Below are positions 18,201 to 27,369 of a stretch of DNA of 64,000 bases, one piece after another. The position numbers were made by a program, and so were the translations under genes. The DNA is taken from positions 96,176 to 160,175 of the forward strand of contig CAKPOO010000003.1 of assembly GCA_934169925.1 (NCBI GenBank), written 5' to 3'. Every line of letters begins with the position of its first letter. The first letter of the stretch is position 1. A model generated the notes under the pieces. The model worked only from the letters and a program-made list of their open reading frames with translations. It was not told the DNA's origin and searched no databases. This stretch comes from an uncultured Clostridia bacterium. GTDB lineage: Bacteria; Bacillota; Clostridia; TANB77; CAG-465.

Positions 18201-19225
18201 ATACTCAAGTAATTGATAACTCAGGACTTGGTAACTATATTGTTATACGACATGAAAGTGGATATATATCATCATATGGACATTTAAGTTCAGGAACTTT
18301 TAAAGTAAAAGAAGGCGATGTGGTTACACAAGGTCAAATAATTGGATATGTTGGCTCTTCTGGTAGTTCAAGTTGTATGCATTTACACTTTAATATATAT
18401 GATAATTCAGATGGTACTGATAGAAGGTCAGCTGAGAATAAACTAGATCCATTAGATTTTTATGTTGTAGAAATAAATCCAAATGTTGATAATTCAGGTA
18501 ATATACCAGAATATGCAGCTTTAAAAGCAGATGAAAGTCTTAGAAGTAAAATCACAATGTTTAATGCATACATGATTACCGGTTCAAAAGGTGGTGGAAC
18601 TGGAGCGTTGCATAGTACAGTATTTGCAGATGCAAAATCTTTCGTTGCCGCTACAAAAGAAGGATTAAGCAAGAGAAGTAATATAGATCCTGATAGTGAT
18701 TTATTAAAAGACGATTGCTTAGAGTTAGTATATAATAAATGTGTAGCTGCTAACAGGAGTCCAGAACTTTGTATTGTTATAGCTATTTCAGAAAATCATA
18801 AATTAAATGGATATGGCCAACACAACTATTGGAATGTAGGTGTGTATAATGATGATAATCCAAATGATTCATCTAAAGGATATTCACAATTTGAACAAGC
18901 GTTGGATACTTGGATTTCAAATTCATCTTGGATTGATGATCCTAACGACGATAGGTATCAGCGAGCGGTGCAAAGAATTGATAATTGGGGATCAAAATCT
19001 AGCTCAGAAGGTCCTCCTAAAAATTTTGCACCTGGTGTGTATGATTCAATAGCGTTTTATAAATGTGTATATTCTACACCTAATGCAGGAGGAGAGGGAG
19101 AATTTGCACATCCTAAATTAGAAGATACATTAGGTCCAGAACAGTATTGGGTCGGATTTGCTAGATACTTAGATGATGCAGTTGATATCTTGCTTAATAT
19201 ATGGAAAGGTGTGTATGGAGGTTAA
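15206..19225 (+). CDS. T4SS cell-wall hydrolase: M23 peptidase plus lysozyme-like domain
   Basis: This 1339-residue type II membrane protein has a basic, Ala/Lys-rich cytoplasmic tail (1-78) and one membrane helix (79-95). A very long extracytoplasmic region (100-930) of unknown fold follows. Then comes an M23 metallopeptidase domain (about 932-1090) with zinc and catalytic residues H957-x3-D961, H1026 (YGHLS) and H1059-x-H1061. The C-terminal part (about 1170-1339), with AISENHKLNGYGQHNYW and NVGVYN, resembles glucosaminidase/lytic transglycosylase folds. It is the VirB1-like enzyme that opens peptidoglycan for the channel. The start is GTG at 15206, placed by AAGGCGGTGA at 15191-15200. An ATG at 15202 opens only a four-codon frame. 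Confidence 0.82.
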   Translation: MLDNQNDNETEQNSDDFSMSDIASGVGGMGKKAARSLLGLNSKKKDGKVKKAAKTAAKEAAKALLKALRVLISLIPLPVKIGILLVLVCLLIFAFKKGQSILASDNTTDTVKTVMDVYASEKNTSDDVTIKGEKTNSLQYAKDDNEAKRRKSLAKFFKENSSFVNMKLSDIKTIYDVYCLEYEIKKKKGENTTLDDKLYTSYTTVVGEDSKWDEEDGSLIEEVKSVITKDKDGKYVDNLNLRNERIANVKEKDYFFEKMLLTEKYNMNQVKWNDYSHVTNGGSLTFLKQDKEYGLQYPKSLKQDQPSAWDPNNYLNRVVKIEDVDETDGKDRETFTKLLTPYLQSWLIPLSYYSGLVSEGVEAEAATKFAYSVIKNTYSNVIANRYQLEDYILNTRFDEYYIYHYATNFNIQVRTYKENKTKSSTVKKTTTSTTKAGVYVVRSDSAKTPLGYLKNDKGNRIQYTEDEAEAKCLELNGDANTPKSTLNGYNYYYEAIDVPDSENTTSDILQYIVYYAGKTVDITKEEPKIENVTVNKTTNVEKYSFFNSNGNALAVSTTPVLVKTEYYNQRLEPTTVTVPDDGILTEGMLGKVDYKKESLLQQIDQNKETGRYVSVRYYVSQARTFDAKIATQYNYIKYSVNDVESRINEASKSELKTEKFEEKDHTNEITQDQVKNTLSDDKSLNDIANDLDSTILSVESAYSYGSSDEAVKKLDDNRGTKLKDLMITKDGETDDKSSKYIVIKFKSNKNYTEKIGSPDGEVQLATGRVLNNVVSPTGEKMGIHYIQRKWNDKLNIYATKTDPYTVEDLKNWNNDYEKKNSIVDGFNFNTRLAISYESTKYYEDLENQKILNRVDFMNANRSIFKDYLYDRAPYSDTIGYYRSILQTGMDELKKQFSDILERNNTYPFKYGETLGFRELVENNLGGSTSVSAGFIWPVDNKYVSAIQGYSTVYGESHSGVDIWSDTDGNTHQWSWVDRFPVYAIASGTVIVASDSQIPNTQVIDNSGLGNYIVIRHESGYISSYGHLSSGTFKVKEGDVVTQGQIIGYVGSSGSSSCMHLHFNIYDNSDGTDRRSAENKLDPLDFYVVEINPNVDNSGNIPEYAALKADESLRSKITMFNAYMITGSKGGGTGALHSTVFADAKSFVAATKEGLSKRSNIDPDSDLLKDDCLELVYNKCVAANRSPELCIVIAISENHKLNGYGQHNYWNVGVYNDDNPNDSSKGYSQFEQALDTWISNSSWIDDPNDDRYQRAVQRIDNWGSKSSSEGPPKNFAPGVYDSIAFYKCVYSTPNAGGEGEFAHPKLEDTLGPEQYWVGFARYLDDAVDILLNIWKGVYGG

Positions 19226-19248
19226 TACATAACTATACTTAAGTAATT

Positions 19249-19298
19249 TAAAAGTATTTTATATGAATATATTTTAATTCATATAGAATACTTTTTTT
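19249..19298 (+). terminator. Intrinsic terminator closing the T4SS operon
   Basis: A long stem (AAAAGTATTTTATATGAAT with ATTCATATAGAATACTTTT) is followed by seven T. It marks the downstream limit of the T4SS locus. Confidence 0.88.
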
Positions 19299-19318
19299 GT
19301 ATCTAAATTAAATTATGA

Positions 19319-19347
19319 TTGATTATATATTTTTTTTAGTGTATAAT
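19319..19347 (+). promoter_or_regulatory. Promoter of the S1-domain gene
   Basis: TTGATT at 19319-19324 and a perfect TATAAT at 19342-19347 are separated by 17 bases. RBS TAGGTGAG lies before the ATG at 19367. Confidence 0.75.
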
Positions 19348-19366
19348 GTTATTTAGGTGAGTTTTA

Positions 19367-20188
19367 ATGGAAAATGAAATTACAAATAAAGAAGTAAAAA
19401 ATGTAAAAAAAAGAGAAAGTAAAGTATATACTTTAGATGAAATAAAGAAAATAAAAGATGATGAACAAGTTGTTGATATGTTAGTTTTAGACATCGATGA
19501 AAGTTTTAACTTAATTGGTGTTATTGGTAATAATATAAAAGCAGTTATGCCAAGAAATGAAGTATCAAGTATTGTATCAGAAGAAGATGGTTTAGTTGAA
19601 ACAAGACATATAGTAAATAAAAAAGGTAAGATTTTACATGTATGTATAAAAGAAATAATTGAAAATCCAGATTCAACTTTTGAACTTATAGTTTCAAAAA
19701 AACAACTTGAACTTAAAGTTAGACGTTGGATGTATATGCATTTAAAAGCAGGTATGAAGTTAAAAGGTGTAGTTGTTTCTATTTCTGATTTTGTATGTTT
19801 TGTTGACGTTGGTGGAGGCGTTACTGGAATTTTAAAATTACAAGATGCAACTGACGTTGGAATTTCAAAATTATCTGATATTTTCAAAGTAGGACAAAGA
19901 TTAAATGTTATTGTAAAAAAATATGATAGAGATACTGGTAGAATTGAACTTTCATACAAAGAAATGCTTGGAACTTTTGAACAAAATATAAAGAAATTCA
20001 AAGAAGGCGATATTGTTGAAGGAATAGTAAGATCAAGAATAAAAACAGGGGTTTTTGTTGAATTAAAACCAAATTTAGTTGGTCTTGCTGAGCATGTAAA
20101 TGGTGTTGAATATGGTCAAAAAGTTTTAGTAAGTATAAAAAGAATAATACCAGAAAAGAAAAAAATAAAACTTGTAATAATAGGTTAG
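19367..20188 (+). CDS. S1-domain RNA-binding protein (ribosomal protein S1-like)
   Basis: This 273-residue protein has three S1-type OB-fold repeats: a divergent one at about 30-115, then a clear one at about 126-200 (GMKLKGVVVSISDFVCFVDV, ending RIELSYKEML) and one at about 210-273 (GDIVEGIVRSRIKTGVFVEL). S1 domains bind RNA, and short S1-like proteins in Firmicutes replace or assist ribosomal protein S1. It has its own promoter and terminator, so it is a single-gene unit. It is not evidently part of the T4SS. Confidence 0.85.
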   Translation: MENEITNKEVKNVKKRESKVYTLDEIKKIKDDEQVVDMLVLDIDESFNLIGVIGNNIKAVMPRNEVSSIVSEEDGLVETRHIVNKKGKILHVCIKEIIENPDSTFELIVSKKQLELKVRRWMYMHLKAGMKLKGVVVSISDFVCFVDVGGGVTGILKLQDATDVGISKLSDIFKVGQRLNVIVKKYDRDTGRIELSYKEMLGTFEQNIKKFKEGDIVEGIVRSRIKTGVFVELKPNLVGLAEHVNGVEYGQKVLVSIKRIIPEKKKIKLVIIG

Positions 20189-20189
20189 A

Positions 20190-20228
20190 AAATATCCAAT
20201 AGATTTTATATCTATTGGTATTTTTTTT
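20190..20228 (+). terminator. Intrinsic terminator
   Basis: Stem ATATCCAATAGAT with ATCTATTGGTAT (20191-20203 and 20209-20220), one G-T pair or mismatch, followed by eight T. Confidence 0.85.
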
Positions 20229-20262
20229 ACACATTATACTAAAATATATTAGGTGAATTTTT

Positions 20263-21522
20263 TTGGATATTATATATAGCATAGAAAAGATGGTATGTGG
20301 AGTACCTTTTATTGTTATAACAATGGTTTTACATATATATTTTACATTTAAGCTTAAATTTCCACAAAAAAATATGTTAAAAGGTATGAAATATCTACTT
20401 GAAAATAAAAATTCAAATATGAGTTCATACAAAGTTCTTATGAGTACACTTGCATCAACAATAGGAATTGGAAATATAATTGGAGTAAGTTCTGCAATTA
20501 TTTTTGGAGGACCAGGAACTATATTTTGGATTTTTGTATCAGGCTTTTTTGCAATAGCTACTAAATATGCAGAAACATATATATGTTTAAAGTATAAAAA
20601 AGGAAAAAAAGGTGGTGCAATGTATGTTTTAAAAAATATATTAAATAAAAAATATATTGCAATATTTTTTTGCTTTATGATGATAATATCAAGTCTTGGT
20701 ATGGGAGCAATGGTTCAAACTAACGCAATATCTAGTAGTATAAATTTAATAGATAAAAAAATTATTGGAATTTTTTTAAGTTTCTTTGTAATGTATTTAT
20801 TATTTGGTGGGGAAGAAAAGATAGCAAAATTTAGTTCTATATTGATGCCAGCAGCAATTATATTGTATATTGTTTCAATTATTTATCTTTTCTTTATTTT
20901 TAAATCAAAATTATTACTTAGCATTAAGTTTATTATAAAAGATGCAATAGGAATACAAAATATAATTGGAGGAGTTTTTATATCTAAATTTTTAAATACA
21001 GCAAGTATAGGAATAACAAAAGGATTATTTACTAATGAAGCAGGTCTTGGTACATCACCACTTTTTGAGGTAAAAACAGATAATAAAGATATAACTAAAC
21101 AATCTATAATATCATCAACAGCAGTTTTTATAGACACAATAGTAATATGTGTTATAACTGGAATAGTATTTGTAGCAAGTGGAATGTATAACGAATTTGA
21201 TAATCCTGTATATTTTGCAAAATTTATATTTGAGATTTTACCATATGGAAAATATATTTTCATATTTTTTATAACTGTATTTGCAATATCAAGCATCCCA
21301 TGTTCTGGATATTATGGTAGCGCATGTATAGAGTTTTTAACAGAAAATAAAAAAAGTAGCAAAGAAAAAGTAAATTTTTATAAAATTATATATTGTGTTT
21401 TTGTTTTTATAGGCGCTACTACAAGTAGTAATTTAGTTTGGTCTATTGCTAGTATTTGTAATGCTTTACTTATAATTCCAAATATATATATGTTGTTTAA
21501 ATTAAGAAAAAAAGTAAAGTAA
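20263..21522 (+). CDS. AGCS family alanine/glycine:sodium symporter
   Basis: This 419-residue polytopic membrane protein carries AGCS signatures: STIGIGNIIGVSSAI and GGPGTIFWIF followed by ATKYAET near residues 65-105, then GGAMYVLKN and TNEAGLGTSPLFE. The family imports alanine or glycine with sodium. It is somewhat shorter than usual (about 450-480). The start is TTG at 20263, supported by AGGTGA at 20251-20256; the first ATG, 27 bases later, has no such site. A TATACT at 20235-20240 may be its -10 box. It forms a monocistronic unit converging on a minus-strand gene. Confidence 0.88.
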   Translation: MDIIYSIEKMVCGVPFIVITMVLHIYFTFKLKFPQKNMLKGMKYLLENKNSNMSSYKVLMSTLASTIGIGNIIGVSSAIIFGGPGTIFWIFVSGFFAIATKYAETYICLKYKKGKKGGAMYVLKNILNKKYIAIFFCFMMIISSLGMGAMVQTNAISSSINLIDKKIIGIFLSFFVMYLLFGGEEKIAKFSSILMPAAIILYIVSIIYLFFIFKSKLLLSIKFIIKDAIGIQNIIGGVFISKFLNTASIGITKGLFTNEAGLGTSPLFEVKTDNKDITKQSIISSTAVFIDTIVICVITGIVFVASGMYNEFDNPVYFAKFIFEILPYGKYIFIFFITVFAISSIPCSGYYGSACIEFLTENKKSSKEKVNFYKIIYCVFVFIGATTSSNLVWSIASICNALLIIPNIYMLFKLRKKVK

Positions 21523-21563
21523 AAATTTGATGTAAATAAAAAATTTAATGTTATATAAAAAAT

Positions 21564-21595
21564 AAAAGGGTGAATACTATTTCACCCTTTTAGTT
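21564..21595. terminator. Bidirectional terminator
   Basis: Stem AAAAGGGTGAA with TTCACCCTTTT (21564-21574 and 21581-21591) and a 6-base loop. It lies between the convergent symporter gene and the small minus-strand gene and can serve both. Confidence 0.82.
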
Positions 21596-21612
21596 GTAGA
21601 AAGAAATTAAAA

Positions 21613-21906
21613 TTAAGCAATCTTAATATCACTTGCTTTACCTGTTTTTAACAAAATTGTAAATCTTGAAATATCAGTAATGGAAGAAAGTGAGATTGTG
21701 TTTTTGCCAGGTTTTAACCTTAACAAAATCTTATCGTACAAAGTACCTTCCTGAGATAATACACATTCAATTTTGTTTTCAGTTGTGTTAGTGATAATGA
21801 AATCAACTCTTTTTAATTTTTTCTCTGTTGAATCCTTCTTTGTAAAAACAAAAGAATTCACCTCTGTGTTTAAGTTAAACTCCTTAAGTAAGCTTGAATC
21901 TATCAT
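21613..21906 (-). CDS. Small hypothetical protein
   Basis: This 97-residue soluble protein has no signal peptide or membrane helix. It is predicted mostly beta, with a middle segment KKLKRVDFIITNTTENKIEC that could form a small beta-sandwich. I do not recognise it. A strong ribosome site (AAAGGAGG, nine bases before the ATG) and a good promoter suggest it is well expressed. It is divergent from dnaE and monocistronic. Confidence 0.65.
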   Translation of the reverse strand: MIDSSLLKEFNLNTEVNSFVFTKKDSTEKKLKRVDFIITNTTENKIECVLSQEGTLYDKILLRLKPGKNTISLSSITDISRFTILLKTGKASDIKIA

Positions 21907-21963
21907 GCTTATTACCTCCTTTTAATTATTAAATTAAATATATTATTATAAAGTGTAAGATAT

Positions 21964-21992
21964 ATTATAGCACAGATTTATGTTAAATACAA
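21964..21992 (-). promoter_or_regulatory. Promoter of the small minus-strand gene
   Basis: On the minus strand, TTGTAT (21992-21987) and TATAAT (21969-21964) are 17 bases apart. A second TATAAT-like box lies at 21950-21945, nearer the gene. Confidence 0.6.
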
Positions 21993-21998
21993 GATATT

Positions 21999-22018
21999 TA
22001 TACTAAAATTTTAGTATA
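21999..22018. repeat. Perfect 20-bp palindrome in the divergent intergenic region
   Basis: TATACTAAAA is followed directly by its reverse complement TTTTAGTATA. It lies seven bases upstream of the minus-strand -35 box and 39 bases upstream of the dnaE -35 box. It could be an operator for the divergent pair, but AT-rich DNA makes chance palindromes more likely. Confidence 0.6.
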
Positions 22019-22057
22019 TTTTTATATCAAGTTTAATTTCGTTATAAATTTACTTTC

Positions 22058-22086
22058 TTTACAAATGATATATATTGAGATATAAT
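22058..22086 (+). promoter_or_regulatory. dnaE promoter
   Basis: TTTACA at 22058-22063 and TATAAT at 22081-22086 have a 17-base spacer. The RBS GAGGTGAG at 22098-22105 precedes the ATG at 22109. Confidence 0.75.
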
Positions 22087-22108
22087 ACTAAAAAAACGAG
22101 GTGAGAAA

Positions 22109-25100
22109 ATGAATTTTGTACATTTGCATGTGCATACGGAGTATAGTTTACTTGATGGAGCAATACGTATTAAAGATTTAGTAAAAAAAGTAAAAGAAAA
22201 TGGTATGAAAGCTGTTGCTATAACTGACCATGGTAATATGTTTGGAGCTGTTGAATTATACAAAGAATGTATTGCAAATGGTATAAAACCAATAATTGGT
22301 TGTGAAGTTTATGTAGCACCAAGAAGTAGACTTGAAAAACAAGGTAAAATAGATACAGAACCAAATCATTTAATTTTACTTGCAAAAGATAATATAGGAT
22401 ACAAAAATTTAATAAAACTGGTATCACTTGGATATACAGAAGGTTTTTATTATAAACCAAGAATAGATATGGAAATTTTAAGAAAGTATAGTGATGGACT
22501 TATTTGTCTTTCTGCATGTCTTGCAGGTAAAGTTGCAAAGCAAATTGTAAATTCAAATATCGAGGGTGCTAAAGATACTATACAGGAGTTTATATCAATA
22601 TTTGGTAAAGATAGATATTTTCTTGAAATGCAAGGAAATAAATTAAGAGAACAAATTTTAGTAAATCAACAACTTATGAATCTTTCTAAAGAGTTTGGTG
22701 TAGGTCTTGTTGCAACAAATGATTGTCATTACTTAAATGAGGAAGATTATTTTGCTCATGAAGTATTACTTTGTATTCAAACAAGAAAGACAATTGAAGA
22801 TGAAGATAGAATGACTTTTAAAGTAAATGAGTTTTACGTAAAAACAAAAGAGCAAATGGAATCTGATTTTTCATATTGTAAAGAAGCTTTAGAAAATACT
22901 GTAAAAATTGCTAATATGTGTAATGTTACTTTTGAATTTGGTCATACAATTTTACCTGAATTTAAAATACCAGAAAATATAACTCATTTTGAATATTTAA
23001 AAAAGAAATGTTATGATGGAATTAATAGAAGATATAGCGATGAAATTGTTAGAAAAAAAGCAATGGACAGAGCAAATTATGAGCTAGATGTTATAAACAA
23101 AATGGGATTTGTTGATTATTTTTTAATCGTTGCAGATTTTATAAACTATGCAAAATCACAAGGAATACCTGTAGGTCCAGGTAGAGGAAGTGGTGCAGGT
23201 TCAATATGTGCATACTTAATTGGGATAACTGATATTGATCCTTTAAGATTTAATTTGATATTTGAAAGATTTCTAAATCCCGAAAGAGTTACTATGCCTG
23301 ATTTTGATGTTGACTTTTGCTATGAAAGAAGACAAGAAGTAATAGATTATGTTACAAATAAATATTCTAAAGATAATGTAGCACAAATAATAACATTTGG
23401 AACAATGGCAGCAAGACAAGTAATAAGAGATGTTGCAAGAGCACTAAATGTACCATATCAAAAGGCAGATTTAGTTGCAAAATTAGTGCCAAGAGATTTA
23501 AAAATAACATTGCAAGATGCATTAAAAGAATCTAGTGAATTAAGGTCTATGTATGATGCTGATATGCAAATAAAAAATGTAGTTGAAGTTTCGATGAAAT
23601 TAGAAGGTCTTGCACGTCATGCATCAACTCATGCAGCAGGTGTAGTTATAACAAAAGAACCCGTTGTAAATTATGTTCCACTCTATGAATCAGATGGTCT
23701 TGTTTCTACACAATATACAATGACTACACTAGAAGAATTAGGTCTACTAAAAATGGACTTTTTAGGTCTTAGAACTTTAACTGTAATTTCTGATACAGAA
23801 AAAATGGTGAAAAAATTAAGAAATATTGATGTAGATTATGGAAAATATGATGATAAAAAAACATATAAAATGCTTACTGAGGGTAAAACAGTAGGTGTTT
23901 TCCAAATGGAGTCTGAAGGCTTTAAAAGAGTAATGATGAAAATGAAACCAGACTGTATAGATGATATAATTGTTACTATATCGTTATATAGACCAGGACC
24001 AATGGATCAAATACCACGATATATTGAAAATAAAAATAACAAAGAAAATATAACATATATACATGAAAGTCTAAGACATATATTAGATGTTACAAATGGA
24101 TGTATGGTATACCAAGAGCAAGTAATGCAGATCTTTAGAGACTTAGCAGGATATAGCTTAGGTAGAGCAGATCTTGTTCGCCGTGCCATGAGTAAGAAAA
24201 AAATTGATGTTATGGAAAAAGAGCGTGTAGTTTTTATTGAGGGGGCTAAGAAAAATAACATTGATGAAGAAAGTGCAAATAAGATATTTGATGAAATGTT
24301 TGATTTTGCAAGATATGCTTTTAATAAATCTCATGCTGCATGTTACGCTGTTGTGGCATATAAAACTGCATATTTAAAAGCACATTATAAAGAAGAGTTT
24401 ATGGCTGCTACAATGAATAGCTTTATAGGTAATTTAAATAAAATTCCAGAGCTTATTGATGAATGTAAATCTTTAAATATAAAAGTGTTAAAACCAGATA
24501 TAAATGAAAGTGATGTTAAATTTTGTGTTGTAGATTCAAATATTAGATTTTCACTTGCTACAATAAAAAATGCAGGTGAGAGTGCTATAGAAAGAATAAT
24601 AAACGAAAGAAACAGAAATGGTAAATTTTTATCTTTCATTGATTTTGCAAAAAGAGTATCAGGTGAAATAGTAAATAAAAAGTGTATAGAAAGCTTGATA
24701 AAAGCAGGATGTTTTGATGAAATAGAAAAAGATTTAACAAGGTATGATTTGCTTGATTCTTTTGAAATGATAATTGATAATATAAATCAAACAAGAAGAT
24801 CAAATTATGAAAATCAATTAAATATTTTTGATATAGGTAATGTAAAAAAAGAGGCAAGTAGTGATATTGTTATATCTAAATCTTCAAAAGTTCCAACAAA
24901 GCAAGATTTACTAGAAATGGAAAAAGAAATTTTAGGACTTTATGTATCAGGTCATCCACTTGATGAATATAAAGAGTTAATAGCAAAAAATTCTAATATA
25001 ACATCAAAAGAATTGCAAAATGATTTTTTAAATGATGAAGATAATCCAAATTTAAAATATGAAGGAAAAACAGTTGATTTTTGTGGAATGATTACATCAA

Positions 25101-25549
25101 GTAAAATAATGGTAACAAAGTCTATGGAACAAATGATGTTTGCAGAAATGGAAGATATGTATGGCTTAGTAGAGGTTATATTTTTTGCTAGAACATTTGC
25201 TAAATTTAGTAGTATTTTACAAAATGGAGCTATTTTAAAAGTAACAGGTAAGGTTAATTTTAAAGAAAATGAAAAAACAAAGATTTTAGCATCAAATGTT
25301 TCAAAACTACAAAAAGAACAGAAAATATATATAAGATTACCAAAAGAAAAATTTGATTTAGAATCAAGAGTAGAAGAGTATGTAGCAAGTCTTCCAAAAG
25401 AAAATAAAGGAAATATTCCTGTATATATTTTCTATGATGGTACAAAAAAATTAAAATTATTAAATAGAAATTTATGGCTAAATGATAATAGCTACACAAT
25501 AAATAAATTAAATCTAGCTTTTGGGCAAGAAAATGTTAAGCTTAAATAG
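22109..25549 (+). CDS. dnaE: DNA polymerase III subunit alpha
   Basis: This 1146-residue replicative polymerase has normal length for Firmicute DnaE. The PHP domain begins at once (HLHVHTEYSLLDGAIR). The polymerase core includes GPGRGSGAGSICAYLIGITD near 351-370 and the catalytic aspartates in PDFDVDF near 396-402. PTKQDLLEMEKEILGLYVSG and the following HPLDEY precede the C-terminal OB-fold, where FCGMITSSKIMVTK is seen near 990. It has its own promoter and a terminator shared with ychF. Confidence 0.97.
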   Translation: MNFVHLHVHTEYSLLDGAIRIKDLVKKVKENGMKAVAITDHGNMFGAVELYKECIANGIKPIIGCEVYVAPRSRLEKQGKIDTEPNHLILLAKDNIGYKNLIKLVSLGYTEGFYYKPRIDMEILRKYSDGLICLSACLAGKVAKQIVNSNIEGAKDTIQEFISIFGKDRYFLEMQGNKLREQILVNQQLMNLSKEFGVGLVATNDCHYLNEEDYFAHEVLLCIQTRKTIEDEDRMTFKVNEFYVKTKEQMESDFSYCKEALENTVKIANMCNVTFEFGHTILPEFKIPENITHFEYLKKKCYDGINRRYSDEIVRKKAMDRANYELDVINKMGFVDYFLIVADFINYAKSQGIPVGPGRGSGAGSICAYLIGITDIDPLRFNLIFERFLNPERVTMPDFDVDFCYERRQEVIDYVTNKYSKDNVAQIITFGTMAARQVIRDVARALNVPYQKADLVAKLVPRDLKITLQDALKESSELRSMYDADMQIKNVVEVSMKLEGLARHASTHAAGVVITKEPVVNYVPLYESDGLVSTQYTMTTLEELGLLKMDFLGLRTLTVISDTEKMVKKLRNIDVDYGKYDDKKTYKMLTEGKTVGVFQMESEGFKRVMMKMKPDCIDDIIVTISLYRPGPMDQIPRYIENKNNKENITYIHESLRHILDVTNGCMVYQEQVMQIFRDLAGYSLGRADLVRRAMSKKKIDVMEKERVVFIEGAKKNNIDEESANKIFDEMFDFARYAFNKSHAACYAVVAYKTAYLKAHYKEEFMAATMNSFIGNLNKIPELIDECKSLNIKVLKPDINESDVKFCVVDSNIRFSLATIKNAGESAIERIINERNRNGKFLSFIDFAKRVSGEIVNKKCIESLIKAGCFDEIEKDLTRYDLLDSFEMIIDNINQTRRSNYENQLNIFDIGNVKKEASSDIVISKSSKVPTKQDLLEMEKEILGLYVSGHPLDEYKELIAKNSNITSKELQNDFLNDEDNPNLKYEGKTVDFCGMITSSKIMVTKSMEQMMFAEMEDMYGLVEVIFFARTFAKFSSILQNGAILKVTGKVNFKENEKTKILASNVSKLQKEQKIYIRLPKEKFDLESRVEEYVASLPKENKGNIPVYIFYDGTKKLKLLNRNLWLNDNSYTINKLNLAFGQENVKLK

Positions 25550-25580
25550 TAAAACTTTTTATAATTTAAATAAAAAAATA

Positions 25581-25607
25581 TCACCTAACTTTAAGTTAGG
25601 TGAATTT

Positions 25608-25609
<2 letters not shown>
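25581..25609. terminator. Bidirectional terminator between dnaE and ychF
   Basis: A perfect 11-bp stem (TCACCTAACTT, one-base centre, AAGTTAGGTGA) is flanked by an A run on the left and a T run on the right. The two converging genes share it. Confidence 0.85.
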
Positions 25610-26702
<1,093 letters not shown>

Positions 26703-26833
26703 TATAAACATCTCCTTTAAAATTACTATAATATTATATCAAACAAATGCAATATGTCAAGAAAAGTAACTTGCTAGTTTATTTTTCATAAAATATATGT
26801 AAATACATATTTTTTTGAAAGGATTTTTGATAT

Positions 26834-27313
26834 ATGTTAAATATGAAAAAATGTAAAAAAATAAGTAAAGTAAAATATTTATTTAATAAAAATAATGAGT
26901 ATTTTTCAGACTTTAATAAAAGAAATGGGATAGAGTATATATATTTAGACATAAAAAATAATAAAAATGTAGAAGAATTTTTAAAAAATATAAAAATAAA
27001 ATATGCAAAAGAAGAATATTATTCAACAAATTATATAGTTGATAAAAAAGGAAAAATTTATTGTATGTTAAAAGAAAATATTATCTCATACCACACAAAT
27101 AACAATATTGAAAACTTAAATAGTGTTGGAGTAGTTGTTTTATCTAATAATATGTATATTAATAAAAAACAAAGTGATTCTTTAAGGAAAATAAAAAGGT
27201 TTTTATCTAGAGTATATAAAAAAAGATTAGAATGCAGGTTAGAATATAAAGTTTTTTCAAGTATTAAACCAGTAAAATATTATGAAAAAGAGTATAGTAT
27301 TAATTTTAATTAA
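26834..27313 (+). CDS. Amidase_2-like (PGRP fold) protein, probably degenerate
   Basis: This 159-residue Lys/Asn-rich soluble protein has no signal peptide. The segment YSTNYIVDKKGKIYCMLKEN, then SYHTNNN and LNSVGVVVL, follows the pattern of N-acetylmuramoyl-L-alanine amidases of the Amidase_2/PGRP fold (HYxIDxDGxIYxL, AWHAG, SIGIEL). The first zinc histidine is not where expected, and the Glu of SIGIE is replaced by Val. It may therefore be an inactive wall-binding or intracellular derivative. RBS GAAAGGA is at 26817-26823. It is monocistronic, between ychF and murC on the other strand. Confidence 0.5.
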   Translation: MLNMKKCKKISKVKYLFNKNNEYFSDFNKRNGIEYIYLDIKNNKNVEEFLKNIKIKYAKEEYYSTNYIVDKKGKIYCMLKENIISYHTNNNIENLNSVGVVVLSNNMYINKKQSDSLRKIKRFLSRVYKKRLECRLEYKVFSSIKPVKYYEKEYSINFN

Positions 27314-27330
27314 AAATATAATATAAAAAA

Positions 27331-27368
27331 TAAAAAATGGTATAACTACTGTCATACCATTTATTTTT
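27331..27368. terminator. Bidirectional terminator
   Basis: Stem AAATGGTAT with ATACCATTT (27335-27343 and 27354-27362) has A-rich and T-rich flanks. It lies between the convergent amidase-like gene and murC. Confidence 0.75.
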
Positions 27369-27369
27369 A

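Noticed and set aside
50..19225. Complete integrative conjugative element
   Set aside because: No integrase, relaxase, coupling protein, flanking att-like repeats or tRNA gene is visible, and housekeeping genes follow directly.
19336..20001. Long minus-strand open frame opposite the S1-domain gene, and similar frames opposite other genes
   Set aside because: It has no ribosome site and its composition mirrors the real gene; such antisense frames are frequent in AT-rich coding sequence read in reverse.
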